Assembly (NCBI GenBank): GCA_037157565.1
Contig: JAZHRO010000002.1
Coordinates: 76,434,001-76,498,000 of the forward strand
DNA: 64,000 nucleotides
Source of the DNA: Thalassia testudinum
Taxonomy: Eukaryota > Streptophyta > Magnoliopsida > Alismatales > Hydrocharitaceae
Direction of reading: 5' to 3'
In this document: positions 22,207 through 32,955 of the stretch, in pieces
Layout of the letters: the number at the start of each line of letters is the position of its first letter
Position numbering within the stretch: the first letter of the stretch is position 1
The notes under the pieces: model-generated
What the model was told of the DNA's origin: nothing
What the model saw: only the letters and a program-made list of their open reading frames with translations
Databases searched by the model: none
Program-made: the position numbers and the translations under genes

Positions 22207-24470
22207 ATAACTCCTTCCCTTGCTCCTGACACACACCTCGAACCGCCCGCTGTTATTAATAACCCTGTCCTAGAACTCAAGCCTCTTCCTGACCATCTTA
22301 ACTATGTCTTTTTGTGTTCCAACCAAACGTTTCCTGTGATTATCAACTCTAGACTCACACTTGATCAGGAATCCCATCTAATTACTGTTCTCCAGCAACA
22401 TCGAAGAGCCATTGGATGGACTCTCGATGATTTAACTGGTATCAGCCCCTCTTACTGCACACGCCATATCTACACCGAAGAGGGCACACGACCTTCCCGT
22501 GAAATGCAGAGATGCCTAAATCCTAATCTGCAGGAGATCGTGAAAAAGGAGATCATTAAGTTGTTAGATGCGGGGATCATCTACCCGATCTCCGACAGTC
22601 GATGGGTGAGTCCAATCCAGGTTATGCCTAAAAAGGCATGACTCACCGTAATCACGACTGAAATCGGAGAAATCATACCAACCCGTGTGGCGAATTCGTG
22701 GAGAGTCTGCATTGATTATAGAAGACTCAATTCCTCCATGAAGAAGGATCATTTCCCACTACCGTTTATTGATCAGATCCTTGAGAAACTATTGGGAAAT
22801 AGGTTCTTCTGCTTTTTAGACGGGTACTCCGGTTATAACTAGGTGGCAATCCATCCTGAGGACTAAGAAAAGACCACTTTCACCTGCCCCTTCAGGACAT
22901 ATGCATTCTAAAGGATGCCATTCGATCTCTGCAATGCACTCGCTACTTTTCAACTTTGCATGCTTTCCATATTCTCAGATATGGTAGGTGATTATCCGGA
23001 AGTCTTCATGGATGACTTTTCCGTATTCGAAGAATCATTTGATGATTGCCTCTTGCACTTGGTCCAAATCCTCAGGCGGTGCATTGATGTGAATCTGGTT
23101 CTTTCCTGGGAAAAGAGCCATTTCATGGTGCCTGAAGGAATTGTCCTGGGACATCTCATAACAGAAAAGGGCATCCAAGTCGATCGAGCCAAGGTGAACT
23201 TGATTTCCAAACTCCCTATGCTTAGCTCGATCAAGGACATCTGATCTTTTTTGGGGCACGTCGGTTTTTACCGTCGATTCATTCTTGATTTCTCAAAGAT
23301 CGCGCGCCCCCTGACCACTCTGCTATCTAAGGATGTTCCTTTCGAAATGTCCAAGGAATGCACTCAAGCATTTGAAATCCTCCGTGATCGAGTTACCCAA
23401 TCTCCGATCTTACTATCCCCTGATTGGTCTCAACCCTTTGAGATCATGTGTGATGCATCTGATTTCGCTATAGGAGCGGTATTTGGGCAGAAAATTGGCG
23501 GGAAAGTCGTGGTCATCTACTACGCTAGCAAAACACTTGACGAGGCTTAGCGTAACTACACAGTTACTGAGAAAGAGCTGCTAGCTGTAGTATTTGCCCT
23601 GGAAAAGTTCAGATCATATCTTGTGGGTTCCTGTGTTATCATTTACTCGGATCACACAGCTGTAAGGCATCTCCTTGTGAAGAAGGATGCGAAACCTCGA
23701 TTAATCCATTGGATCTTGTTGTTGCAAGAGTTTGATCTCGAGATTTATGACAAAGCGGGAAAACAGAACATGGTAGCTGATCACTTGTCTCGCCTTCCTT
23801 TTGAGATCATCGACCCTTCTGGAACCATTACGAAACATTTTCCTAATGAGCACCTCCTGACTATCAATACAGGGCTTCCATGGTTTGCTAATATAGTAAA
23901 CTACCTGGCATCACATCAAATTCTGTCTGATTCGCTAAAGGCCAAGAAGGACAAATTATTTTTTGATGCCAAGTACTACTTCTGGGAAGACCTGTATAGT
24001 TTCTACATCGGTGCTGATCAAATCATTCGACGATGTGTCGTGGAAGCAGCAATTTAGGACATCTTGTCCTTCTGCCATGACCAGGCATGCAGTGGACATT
24101 TCTCAGGTCATAAAATCGTAGCAAAAGTCCTCCAATGCGGCTTATATTGGCCAACGATTTTCAAGGACGCATGTAATCACTGTAGGGCATGCACTTGTTG
24201 CCAGACCTTAGGTAACATGAGCCACCATGATATGATGCCCTTACAGCCGATTCTCATATGTGAAATCTTCGACGTCTGGGGGATTGATTTTATGGGACCC
24301 TTTCCTGTTTCAGACGGCTTTGAGTACATTCTACTCGCAGTTGATTACGTGTCCAAATGGATCGAAGCCATTCCAACTCGAACCAGCGATCATAAGGTGG
24401 CTATCAAATTCACTCATCAGAATATCTTTTCGTGGTTCGGGATTCCACCTTTTATAATATTTGATGGAGG

Positions 24471-24475
24471 GACCC
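24471..24475. repeat. TSD of element E, left (GACCC)
   Basis: It matches GACCC at 32278-32282. In A the uninterrupted integrase sequence runs GGGGGACCCATTTC, so the empty site is known. Confidence 0.92.
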
Positions 24476-25218
24476 TGTTGAGCGAGAATCTACGCTAACG
24501 TGTTTGGTTTTTGGAAAAACCCGTCGTTGTAGTTCGAAAGCGAAGGATTCGTGTTCAACAAATAAAATTTATACCGAAATAAGAATTCCGGGTCGAACAC
24601 AGGGAGGCGAACGTTTGATTTAAAAACTTCGCGTTTCATTTTTTTTTATTTTGTCACGAAGAAATTCAATTTAAACTATCTAAGTATCTACAACAAATAA
24701 AAGAGAGAGAGGGAGTAAGAGAGAGAGAAAGAATACTATACATGGAAATCAAAATGAGATGTAGAATAGACAAGGAATTTATCATAAAAGAGTTCGTTCC
24801 TTACAACTAGAAAATATAAAACAAGTACTCTAGAAAGCATTAAAAGAATGGAGGGAGAAATGTCCTCCTCGACGATCGCTCGGAGGACGAATAGACTACT
24901 CTAGAAAGCAGTAAATCTATACTAGAAAGCAGTAAAAAGAATAGGGAGAGAGAAATCCTCCTCGACGGTCGCTTGGAGGACGAGCCGGACGGGACGACGC
25001 CTGGACGAAGGAGAACGAAGCGGGACGAAGGAGGACGAAGCAGAAGAACGGGAACGAAGCAGCACGCCGTCGTCGTCGCGGGATCCACTTCCGAAGGGGG
25101 ACGAAAATTTGGACTTTATCTCGCGAGAAGCATCCCGGGTGTGGGACAAGCTTCTCTTGAGCTTTGGAGAGGTAGAGAGGAGAAGGAAGGGATGAAAATT
25201 TCGTATGGAGGGGGTCTC

Positions 25219-25226
25219 CTTTTATA
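25219..25226 (-). promoter_or_regulatory. TATA box of the E 3' LTR
   Basis: Minus-strand TATAAAAG, 57 bp downstream of the U3 palindrome. The 5' LTR copy is at 31252-31259. Confidence 0.7.
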
Positions 25227-25283
25227 GTTGTAAGGAGTGGGGGCAAAATGGACATTACATCTTCAAAATAATAAATAAGGGGT

Positions 25284-25313
25284 CTTTAGTGACGGATAAA
25301 ACCGTCGCTAAAG
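25284..25313 (-). repeat. U3 palindrome of the E LTR
   Basis: CTTTAGTGACGG / CCGTCGCTAAAG around ATAAAA, 11 of 12 pairs. It is repeated in the 5' LTR near 31317-31346. Confidence 0.85.
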
Positions 25314-25586
25314 CCCCGTCGTCGCCGTCGCCGCCGCGCCACGCGCGCCCGCTCGGCTGGCCTGCGTGCGTAACGCAGACGCACGTCCGCGTCGTCTCAG
25401 CCGTCCGATCGCGAGATCGGACGGCTTAGATCGCGTCCGCGCCCGCTGCGTAGCGCGCCGCCCGCGTGCGATCGCGCGCCCATCAGAGCGTCCAATTGCG
25501 CGTCGGCGCTATCGGGCGCGCGCGGCCGTTGGATCTTCATCCGACGCTCGTGCGCGCCCGCTCGCCCGCGCCTTCGACCCCCTCTC

Positions 25587-25641
25587 CGCGGCTCGAACCC
25601 GCGACCTCCGCTTCGCCCGCAGCTGCGTCGCCGCTGCGCTA
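25587..25641 (-). other. tRNA-like Pol III module in the E 3' LTR
   Basis: On the minus strand, TAGCGCAGCGG (25641-25631) is an A-box and a T-arm follows: stem CGCGG / CCGCG around loop GTTCGAG (25603-25587), containing GGTTCGAGCC, a close B-box match. In D the stem pair G-C is replaced by A-T, so pairing is kept. It has the same sense orientation as in D. Confidence 0.65.
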
Positions 25642-26244
25642 CGCGGGCGAAATGGTCGCGCGGACGTTTTTAAACGCGCGCGACCGCAGCCGTTGGATCG
25701 AGATCCAACGGCGGAGAGGAGACGGTGCGCAGTCTTCACAGGACCCCCGCGGCCGATTGGGCGGCTGGGATGGCACCACGTGGCGCTATCTTGGCCGTCC
25801 ATCTTCTGGAAGTTGTAGATGGTGCCACGGATGTCGGATTAACTCGATTTTTGTGTCGTTCGGCTGCGATCGTCGATCCGAATTCATCCATGTGGTCGGA
25901 TTTTCCATCTGAAGTACGGATTTACACCATCCTGGCCCTTGATCTTCTAGGGTTCCCCGGTCTCTATCTGATGCTACGGATGCCTGATTAGGGCAATCTT
26001 GGAGTTGTTGAACTCCAATCGTCGCCCTGATCATATCAATACGGTTGGATCTTTGATCCGAGGCCCCGATAAAATATTTGCCCTGTCCAAGCACATAAAA
26101 GGAGACAATTAACCTCCATTTTATTCAAACTACTCTAAATGCAAGATGATGCATGTAATGCAATATTTATATCATGAAATGCAATCTTATGCTTAAGAAC
26201 ATGCATAAATAGACATTTTAAGTAGTGTAAATGTGTTTACATCA

Positions 26245-26257
26245 TACCCCCATGCCT
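26245..26257 (-). other. Polypurine tract of E
   Basis: Minus-strand AGGCATGGGGGTA directly before the 3' LTR. Confidence 0.88.
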
Positions 26258-26909
26258 ATCTTTTGCTAGTCCCTAGCAAAAACTATATGCTATTTATAAA
26301 AGAATTAGGTTAGATTATTTGGACCTGAGTTATTTTCAATCATTAAGAAATTGTCTACTTAAGAACTGAACTTTCAAAGACACAACAGTGCCCGGGTATC
26401 AGCCAAAATGCAGACCGCCTCAAGCCTCGCCTTATTCAAAGAAAAATTTCTTTTTCTGTTTTTACTCTTTTTTTTTAGATTTTCAAATTTTAGGGTTTAA
26501 GAGTGGCTTTCTACGGCCATTCAACTCACCCAAGATTTGATGAGAACCCTAAGTTTTAAGCATCTTATTGTGATTGTGATAGACTCGTTGACCGGCAATT
26601 AAAACGGACTTCGGATTTCTACGCCTCTAGGTGACCTCAAAAAGAATTCTGCCTAAAGGTGTATCTTTACAACCGGTAGCTTTCTCCCTACTTTTATTTT
26701 TTAACGGGGTCAACACAAGGGTGAATCCAGTGTATATCTCCCCGGTTTATTCTACTTCTCCGCTTCTTCCTAAGTGTTTTGGGAATTTTTAGTGCATTTT
26801 CTGAGCTGGGTTCTGGACAACCGGTCGATGAGCTGTTACCACCGACAACTTGCCAGCCATACTCGTGCGGCGAAGTGTGGCTTATTTCTTTTTGTTCTTT
26901 TCTCCTTTT

Positions 26910-26946
<37 letters not shown>

Positions 26947-27455
26947 TAGGTGGCTTCCCTGGTCTAAGATTTACCTAAAGGCAGCAAAAAGAGAAAGGTC
27001 CAGTGACTGGGCTCTGGACAACCTACCTATGGGCTGTTACCCACGATAACTTGCCAGCCATATCACCCTAGAAGGTTCATTAGCTACCCAATTTCCGTTA
27101 AAATCGCCAAACAACGAGTCAGTGCAAAGAAAGTGTGTAGATGCTTAAGACTCAAAATTCCCTCACATCAGAGGGCGGGTTGATAAGTCGTGTACTTATC
27201 ACCCAAACTTATTTACTCCAATTATAATAAAATTCAGGTTGGCGAGAACTCGAAAAACAAATCCACATTTTAGTGGATACATAGGCTGATTAAGTCCAAA
27301 GACCTGAAGGGTCTTTGTGTTCAAACCATAATATAGTATTTCTTAAGATCGAAAATTTTCTTAAACCCAAATTCTCTTTCCTAATTTCGATTTTTTTTTT
27401 TTTTTAATAATAAAACAAATCTACGGAGCTGACGAATGAATTCAAAGATAAATAT
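26258..27455 (-). other. 3' non-coding region of E
   Basis: Two ~55-bp repeat copies (about 26803-26858 and 26999-27059) surround a homopolymer of 31 T on the plus strand (26913-26943), which is an A-tract in the sense strand. A short hairpin AAAGACC / GGTCTTT lies near 27298-27317. The ORF seen across 26774-27049 is a chance frame through these repeats. Confidence 0.7.
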
Positions 27456-27495
27456 CCACCCCCCCATGCCTATCTAATGCAATGTCCTCATTGTA
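27456..27495 (-). other. Upstream PPT-like module of E
   Basis: TACAATGAGGACATTGCA (27495-27478, minus) is followed by a GGCATGGGGGGGTGG tract (27470-27456). The ORF stop codon, TGA, lies within this motif. Confidence 0.6.
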
Positions 27496-29281
27496 TTAAA
27501 AAGATATAAAACAGAGTGGAAAAGCGTAGAAAGCACCTGAATTGCGTGGATATCGGGTCCGCTCCGAGATGAAAATGAAAAAGAACTGTATATGTGCTGA
27601 GTTTAGTGCCTTCAGCTAGGCACACTATACAAAGAAAAGAAATGAAGAATTCACATGTGCAGGTCAGAATTAGAATAAATAGAAGAATCCTCTGACCTGT
27701 CAGCAGAGGTCCACAGATGTGGACCAGATTGTGGTGCAGACCCACACCCCATAATCGAGAATATCTTAGGTTCTGGATAAAAATTACCCAAAACCTAAAA
27801 TCAGAATGCAAGCGGGGTCGGGCCTGCGATTTGTGAGGATGCAACCCAAGGCCAAAATGTCGGGTTACAGAGAATTGAAGCTCAAAAGGATAATCGTTAA
27901 ATGTGTGCTTGAGTTTGACATCCTCGAAACAAATGTCGTAAGGGTTCTGATTTGATGGTTTCAGTTTAAAAGGAACCCTTCGACTCAATCTTCCATTTCC
28001 TCCAAAATTGACTTCCCAAATCAGAATTTCCCAGCTCCTATCCTCCTCATTCGGCATATCAAATTCCATGACCTCTTGTATATTCATCACTCCGTCTGAA
28101 ATCTCCAAGTCTAGATGATGTGGCAAAATCAAAATTGACTTGGGTCTAATTATCTCAGAATTAGAATCATCAATAAGCTCAACAGGGTGTAACTGATAAT
28201 CAGGGCATTGAATTAATTCCTCCAGAAAATGCGATTCTGGATCTGTATCGTGTGCCCTAATAAGATCAGTTTCCTTAGTTATTGGGCTATCAAATGATCT
28301 ATCAGATTCCTCAGGCCCAATCGTCTCACAAAAATCGTGATTTGAAAACTCGTGTGAGACTTCGCAACTTGAATCTTCAACATCAGGATCCGTATCAATG
28401 TATGTCCCAAAATCATTTGTCACTTTGCGTTCCAAGGAGACATACGTTTCCTCGTAACCCGGCTCAGGGATTTCAGGTGAAGAAATCAAATCATCCTTAA
28501 TTGGTTGTTTTAATTCAATCTGGTCAGCTTCGTAACACGTGTCCCCCCCAACAGGTGCCTGAGCGGGTTCTATCATTGGCTTTCCTGAAGAGAGTTCATC
28601 CTGGGAATTATTCCAAGATTGAATCAAAGCAACCACGAATCTCATCCTCAATTTCGCTAATTTCCCAAGTAGAAACTCACCCGGGTTCTTATCCTTAACA
28701 TCCTGGAGCCAATCCAACAAAGACTTGTTTAAATCATCAATCATTTCAATCAGGGGCTCCAATCTCTCAATGCAAGGTATTGGCTGAACTTCTAAAGATT
28801 GAATGATATTCCTCAAGTTAGCCAGAACCTTATCTTGAACCTGATTAACCTGAACCAAATGAGTTGGTTCAGGGTTGGGCGGGTTTGACATCAATGTAGA
28901 GGAATTAACGAATTGAGATTCGTTATACCCATCCTGATAATAGGTCATTTCAGATTGTTCAAAAGATGGAGATGACCTAAAGGCAGTGAAATCAAAGGAT
29001 GGGTAAGGATCAGTGTATCCTTCTTGATTGTAGATCGCATTAGGTTGTTCATGAAAGGAGGACGATCTATAATCGATGCAACTCTGAGAAGGATAGAATT
29101 GAGAATCAAAGTGTTCAGGGTTAGACCCTAAACACGGGGGTCCGGAATTGTATCCCCAATCCGAATTATCCCAACTAACTGACGGTCGATTACAATACGA
29201 GTTGGGATAATTGTCATGTTGAGGATAATTTACAACAGGAGGGAAAGAGCGGGAATGCGTGAAATATGTGGAAGGATTCAT
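27488..29281 (-). CDS. Private ORF of element E, 597 residues, unknown function
   Basis: This is the only long open frame in E, from ATG 29281 to TGA 27490-27488. The frame stays open upstream through non-ATG codons. I do not recognise the family. Residues 1-140 are rich in Tyr, Asn, Pro and Ser and hold a duplicated motif RSS-x3-EQ-x4-Y-x-Q-(E/D)-G-Y. About 150-235 looks helical or coiled-coil with Leu/Ile heptads and a WLQDVKDKNPGEFLLGKL segment. About 240-440 is acidic. About 450-540 is basic and aromatic and ends in LWGVGLHHNLVHICGPL. The last ~60 residues are hydrophobic and cross a region conserved even where the frame is lost, so the true C-terminus is uncertain. No CCHC knuckle, protease, RT or integrase motif is seen. 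Homologous frames exist in D (broken) and, remotely, in F. A Gag-like or RNA-binding role is only a guess. Confidence 0.65.
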   Translation of the reverse strand: MNPSTYFTHSRSFPPVVNYPQHDNYPNSYCNRPSVSWDNSDWGYNSGPPCLGSNPEHFDSQFYPSQSCIDYRSSSFHEQPNAIYNQEGYTDPYPSFDFTAFRSSPSFEQSEMTYYQDGYNESQFVNSSTLMSNPPNPEPTHLVQVNQVQDKVLANLRNIIQSLEVQPIPCIERLEPLIEMIDDLNKSLLDWLQDVKDKNPGEFLLGKLAKLRMRFVVALIQSWNNSQDELSSGKPMIEPAQAPVGGDTCYEADQIELKQPIKDDLISSPEIPEPGYEETYVSLERKVTNDFGTYIDTDPDVEDSSCEVSHEFSNHDFCETIGPEESDRSFDSPITKETDLIRAHDTDPESHFLEELIQCPDYQLHPVELIDDSNSEIIRPKSILILPHHLDLEISDGVMNIQEVMEFDMPNEEDRSWEILIWEVNFGGNGRLSRRVPFKLKPSNQNPYDICFEDVKLKHTFNDYPFELQFSVTRHFGLGLHPHKSQARPRLHSDFRFWVIFIQNLRYSRLWGVGLHHNLVHICGPLLTGQRILLFILILTCTCEFFISFLCIVCLAEGTKLSTYTVLFHFHLGADPISTQFRCFLRFSTLFYIFLIQ

Positions 29282-30487
29282 GAGACACAGGAGGAAGAAA
29301 GGTGCCCTGCAATACAAACAATCAAACCTGTCCTTAAATGGGTTAGCCTACAGACCTACAGACTCTCAAAACCCGTCTTGAGATAAAGGAACGATTTGAT
29401 CTACTTCTGTCTGTTCAATCCAACCAGTTAGAAGGAGGGACTGGGGAGAAGGTTCTTCCTTCGGCTTGCGCCTCCGGTTCCTAGTGTACCCCCCAGCCGC
29501 GATCGTTTGACTCTGCTCCCCTAGCTAGACATCAGATTGAACAGTAGAAACAGACTAATCGAAAATAATCTCGTTCTGAGTTCTGAAGAGCGAGTCCAAT
29601 CCTTAAGGCCAACGTCTACTCTGTTTTATTTAGGGCTAGGTTTGAATGTGCTTTGGAATGTGATGGGCCCTTTAAATGGGTTGTGCCCTTTATGATTGAT
29701 TGCTTTGTGTGTGCGTGCACAACCAGTGGTTTTCAAGCAAGATTATTTTTGATGTGGTGAATTTTAAGGTTCAAATCTTGCTTAGTAGCTTTTAGGATTC
29801 ATCTTTAGGTGTTTTCAATCAAGTTTCATTGGCACACCAGGTTTTGCAAGCACAGGTGAAGGTATTTTCCTTTAAAGTTTAAAAAGAATGTGGAGTGCCT
29901 GGTAGATCCCTAAGAGTTGAACCTAATTGGTAGCTACTTGATGAGTTGATTTTATTTGAAGTGGTGCGGCCCAAACAACTCAAACAACTGGCCTCAAATG
30001 CACCACTAAGTTAGGCACACAAAGATGGTTAACATAGAATGATTTCTACTCTTTTATGTGTTGCTTTATGTGTACTGGTCCCACAGATCAGAACCCAGTT
30101 GAGTAGAAACAAATCAATTTGGTTAAGTGCCTTTAAATGTGGGTGTACATTGTGTATTTGTTGAAAATTACCCCACAAAATTATCTTTTTACTTTTTTTA
30201 TATAAATGAAGGTGGAATGAATGTGAGTGAGAATCCAAACAACCAAACTATTCCTAGGATTTATGCAAACACCTAGGTTAATTGGAATTTGGATTCAATG
30301 TGGCGAATGAAATCTATGGAGGGGGAAAGAATGGGTGATAACTTACAAAACCCTTCACAGCACTTTACTCCAATCTACCGCTTTTGCTTGCCCCAAAAGA
30401 GTACCTGCAATTACAATAAGAAAGGAGAAAAGTGAGGTAAATGATTTGTAAGTTACAAAACGTGAAGAGAAATCAAAGATCGTTGCC
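29282..30487 (-). other. Untranslated leader of E
   Basis: Colinear with the D leader. A conserved block lies near 29420-29531 (sense GGAGCAGAGTCAAACGATCG, later GAAGGAAGAACCTTCTCC). Otherwise I see nothing coding. Confidence 0.7.
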
Positions 30488-30505
30488 TCCCCGGCAACGG
30501 CGCCA
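30488..30505 (-). other. Primer-binding site of E (tRNA-Asp)
   Basis: The plus strand reads TCCCCGGCAACGGCGCCA, identical to the last 18 nt of tRNA-Asp with CCA. Perfect match. Confidence 0.95.
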
Positions 30506-30508
30506 AAA

Positions 30509-32277
30509 TGTTGAACGAGAATCTACGCTAACGTGTTTGGTTTTTGGAAAAACCCGTCGTTGTAGTTCGAAAGCGAAGGATTCGTGTTCAACAAATAAAA
30601 TTTATACCGAAATAAGAATTCCGGGTCGAACACAGGGAGACGAACGTTTGATTTAAAAACTTCGCGTTTCGTTTTTTTTTATTTTGTCACGAAGAAATTC
30701 AATTTAAACTATCTAAGTATCTACAACAAATAAAAGAGAGAGAGGGAGTAAGAGAGAGAGAAAGAATACTATACATGGAAATCAAAATGAGATGTAGAAT
30801 AGACAAGGAATTTATCATAAAAGAGTTCGTTCCTTACAACTAGAAAATATAAAACAAGTACTCTAGAAAGCATTAAAAGAATGGAGGGAGAAATGTCCTC
30901 CTCGACGATCGCTCGGAGGACGAATAGACTACTCTAGAAAGCAGTAAATCTATACAAGAAAGCAGTAAAAAGAATAGGGAGAGAGAAATCCTCCTCGACG
31001 GTCGCTTGGAGGACGAGCCGGACGGGACGACGCCTGGACGAAGGAGAACGAAGCGGGACGAAGGAGGACGAAGCAGAAGAACGGGAACGAAGCAGCACGC
31101 CGTCGTCGTCGCGGGATCCACTTCCGAAGGGGGACGAAAATTTGGACTTTATCTCGCGAGAAGCATCCCGGGTGTGGGACAAGCTTCTCTTGAGCTTTGG
31201 AGAGGTAGAGAGGAGAAGGAAGGGATGAAAATTTCGTATGGAGGGGGTCTCCTTTTATAGTTGCAAGGAGTGGGGGCAAAATGGACATTACATCTTCAAA
31301 ATAATAAATAAGGGGTCTTTAGTGACGGATAAAACCGTCGCTAAAGCCCCGTCGTCGCCGTCGCCGCCGCGCCACGCGCGCCCGCTCGGCTGGCCTGCGC
31401 GCGTAACGCAGACGCACGTCCGCGTCGTCTCAGCCGTCCGATCGCGAGATCGGACGGCTTAGATCGCGTCCGCGCCCGCTGCGTAGCGCGCCGCCCGCGT
31501 GCGATCGCGCGCCCATCAGAGCGTCCAATTGGTCGTCGGCGCTATCGGGCGCGCGCGGCCGTTGGATCTTCATCCGACGCTCGTGCGCGCCCGCTCGCCC
31601 GCGCCTTCGACCCCCTCTCCGCGGCTCGAACCCGCGACCTCCGCTTCGCCCGCAGCTGCGTCGCCGCTGCGCTACGCGGGCGAAATGGTCGCGCGGACGT
31701 TTTTAAACGCGCGCGACCGTAGCCGTTGGATCGAGATCCAACGGCGGAGAGGAGACGGTGCGCAGTCTTCACAGGACCCCCGCGGCCGATTGGGCGGCTG
31801 GGATGGCGCCACGTGGCGCTATCTTGGCCGTCCATCTTCTGGAAGTTGTAGATGGTGCCACGGATGTCGGATTGACTCGATTTTTGTGTCGTTCGGCTGC
31901 GATCGTCGATCCGAATTCATCCGTGTGGTCGGATTTTCCATCTGAAGTGCGGATTTACACCATCCTGGCCCTTGATCTTCTAGGGTTCCCCGGTCTCTAT
32001 CTGATGCTACGGATGCCTGATTAGGGCGATCTTGGAGTCGTTGAACTCTAATCGTCGCCCTGATCATATCCATACGGTTGGATCTTTGATCCGAGGCCCC
32101 GATAAAATATTTGCCCTGTCCAAGCACATAAAAGGAGATAATTAACCTCCATTTTATTCAAACTACTCTAAATGCAAGATGATGCATGTAATGCAATATT
32201 TATATCATGAAATGCAATCTTATGCTTAAGAACATGCATAAATAGACATTTTAAGTAGTGTAAATGTGTTTACATCA
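30509..32277 (-). repeat. 5' LTR of element E
   Basis: 1769 bp, nearly identical to 24476-26244. TATA lies at 31252-31259 and the tRNA-like module at 31620-31674. Confidence 0.95.
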
Positions 32278-32282
32278 GACCC
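32278..32282. repeat. TSD of element E, right (GACCC)
   Basis: Second copy of the 5-bp target duplication. The integrase of C continues directly from it (CATTTTACAAATGCTCAG). Confidence 0.92.
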
Positions 32283-32955
32283 ATTTTACAAATGCTCAGT
32301 TCAGGTCACTAATGACCAAATATGGGGTGTCGCACCGAATCTCTACTCCTTACCACCTTCAAACTAATGGTCTAGCTGAGTTATCAAATCAGGAGATCAA
32401 GAAAATCCTCCAGGTTACTGTGCAACCTAACAGGAAGGACTAGTCATCCCGACTTCCGGAAGCTTTGTGGGTTTATAGGGCCGCCCATAAAACCCAATTA
32501 GGTATGTCTCCCTTCAGATTGGTGTACGGGAAGGCATGTCACCTCTCCATCGAATTGGAGCACAAAGCCTATTGGGCAGTATGGAGCTGCAACCTAGATC
32601 TTTCTAAGGGAGGAACCCATAGAAAGCTTCAAATGAGCGAGATTGATGAATTACGCCACGACAGGTATGAGAACTGGCAAATTTACAAAGAGTTGGTTAA
32701 GGCCTTTCACGACAAGCACATATCCAGAAAGATCTTCCATCCTGGTCAAAAAGTCCTACTCTTTGATGCCAAGCATAAATTATTCCCAGGTAAACTACGA
32801 TCAAAATGGATCGGACCTTACCTCGTCCGAAGAATCTTCGAAAATGGAGCCATTGAGATCAGTCCACTCAGCCACAATTCAGAACCTTTCGTCGTGAATC
32901 GTTAGAAACTCAAACCGTTCATTGACTTGACCAATACAAATTTGGCTTAGATATC
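32283..32955 (+). pseudogene. pol: pol of element C, part 3 (integrase C-terminus), degenerate
   Basis: It resumes at the TSD of E. It holds the third catalytic residue region ([13 protein letters not shown]), [16 protein letters not shown], and the C-terminal GPY-type motif KWIGPYLVRR. No chromodomain follows. Stops are TAG near 32442 (Trp codon in A), TAG 32903-32905 (CAG in A) and TAG near 32949. Joined with parts 1 and 2 it represents the whole integrase, but it is inactive. Confidence 0.88.

Larger units (their letters stand above)
22184..24475 (+). pseudogene. pol: pol of element C, part 2 (RT, RNase H, integrase N-terminus), degenerate
   Basis: It resumes the C polyprotein after D with KPNLETP. 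Reverse transcriptase is recognisable by WVSPIQVMPKK, CIDYRRLNSS, LDGYSGYN and the catalytic FMDD (about 23007-23020). RNase H is seen as [14 protein letters not shown]. The integrase His/Cys zinc region (GHFSGHK, then CRACTCC) and the first catalytic Asp in GIDFMGP are present. There are many in-frame stops (for example near 22639, 22842, 22864, 22909, 23242, 23548, 24056 and 24496). Element E interrupts it just after the GGG of the second catalytic Asp motif (FDGGT). It is inactive. Confidence 0.9.
24476..26244 (-). repeat. 3' LTR of element E
   Basis: 1769 bp, minus strand, from TGATGTAAACACATTTACA at 26244 to CTCAACA at 24476. It contains a TATA box (25219-25226), a palindrome (25284-25313), a very CpG-rich block (about 25316-25800) and a tRNA-like module (25587-25641). 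Confidence 0.95.
24476..32277 (-). mobile_element. Element E: complete, young non-autonomous LTR retrotransposon
   Basis: 7802 bp on the minus strand: 5' LTR 32277-30509, PBS 30505-30488, leader, one ORF 29281-27488, 3' non-coding module, PPT 26257-26245, 3' LTR 26244-24476, TSD GACCC. Both LTRs are 1769 bp and differ by roughly 18 bases by eye, about 1 percent. It encodes no Gag or Pol but has an intact PBS, PPT, TATA and a long open ORF, so it looks recently mobile. Element D is an older family member. Enzymes must have come from elsewhere; autonomous elements with the same PBS and PPT lie in this window. Confidence 0.95.

Noticed and set aside
24840..25088. Host gene or exon candidates in the short frames across the window
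   Set aside because: All fall inside mapped element parts and mostly recur in the paired LTR or sister element; no splice-consistent gene was seen.
25366..25912. 150- and 148-codon frames in the E LTR (and 31499-31945)
   Set aside because: They come from the CpG-rich, stop-poor LTR block; the homologous D LTR has no matching frame.
28950..29281. E protein as an ordinary Gag
   Set aside because: Only composition (Pro/Asn/Tyr-rich) is similar to the Gag C-terminus; the capsid core motifs seen in A, B and C are missing. Not excluded by a profile search, which I could not run.
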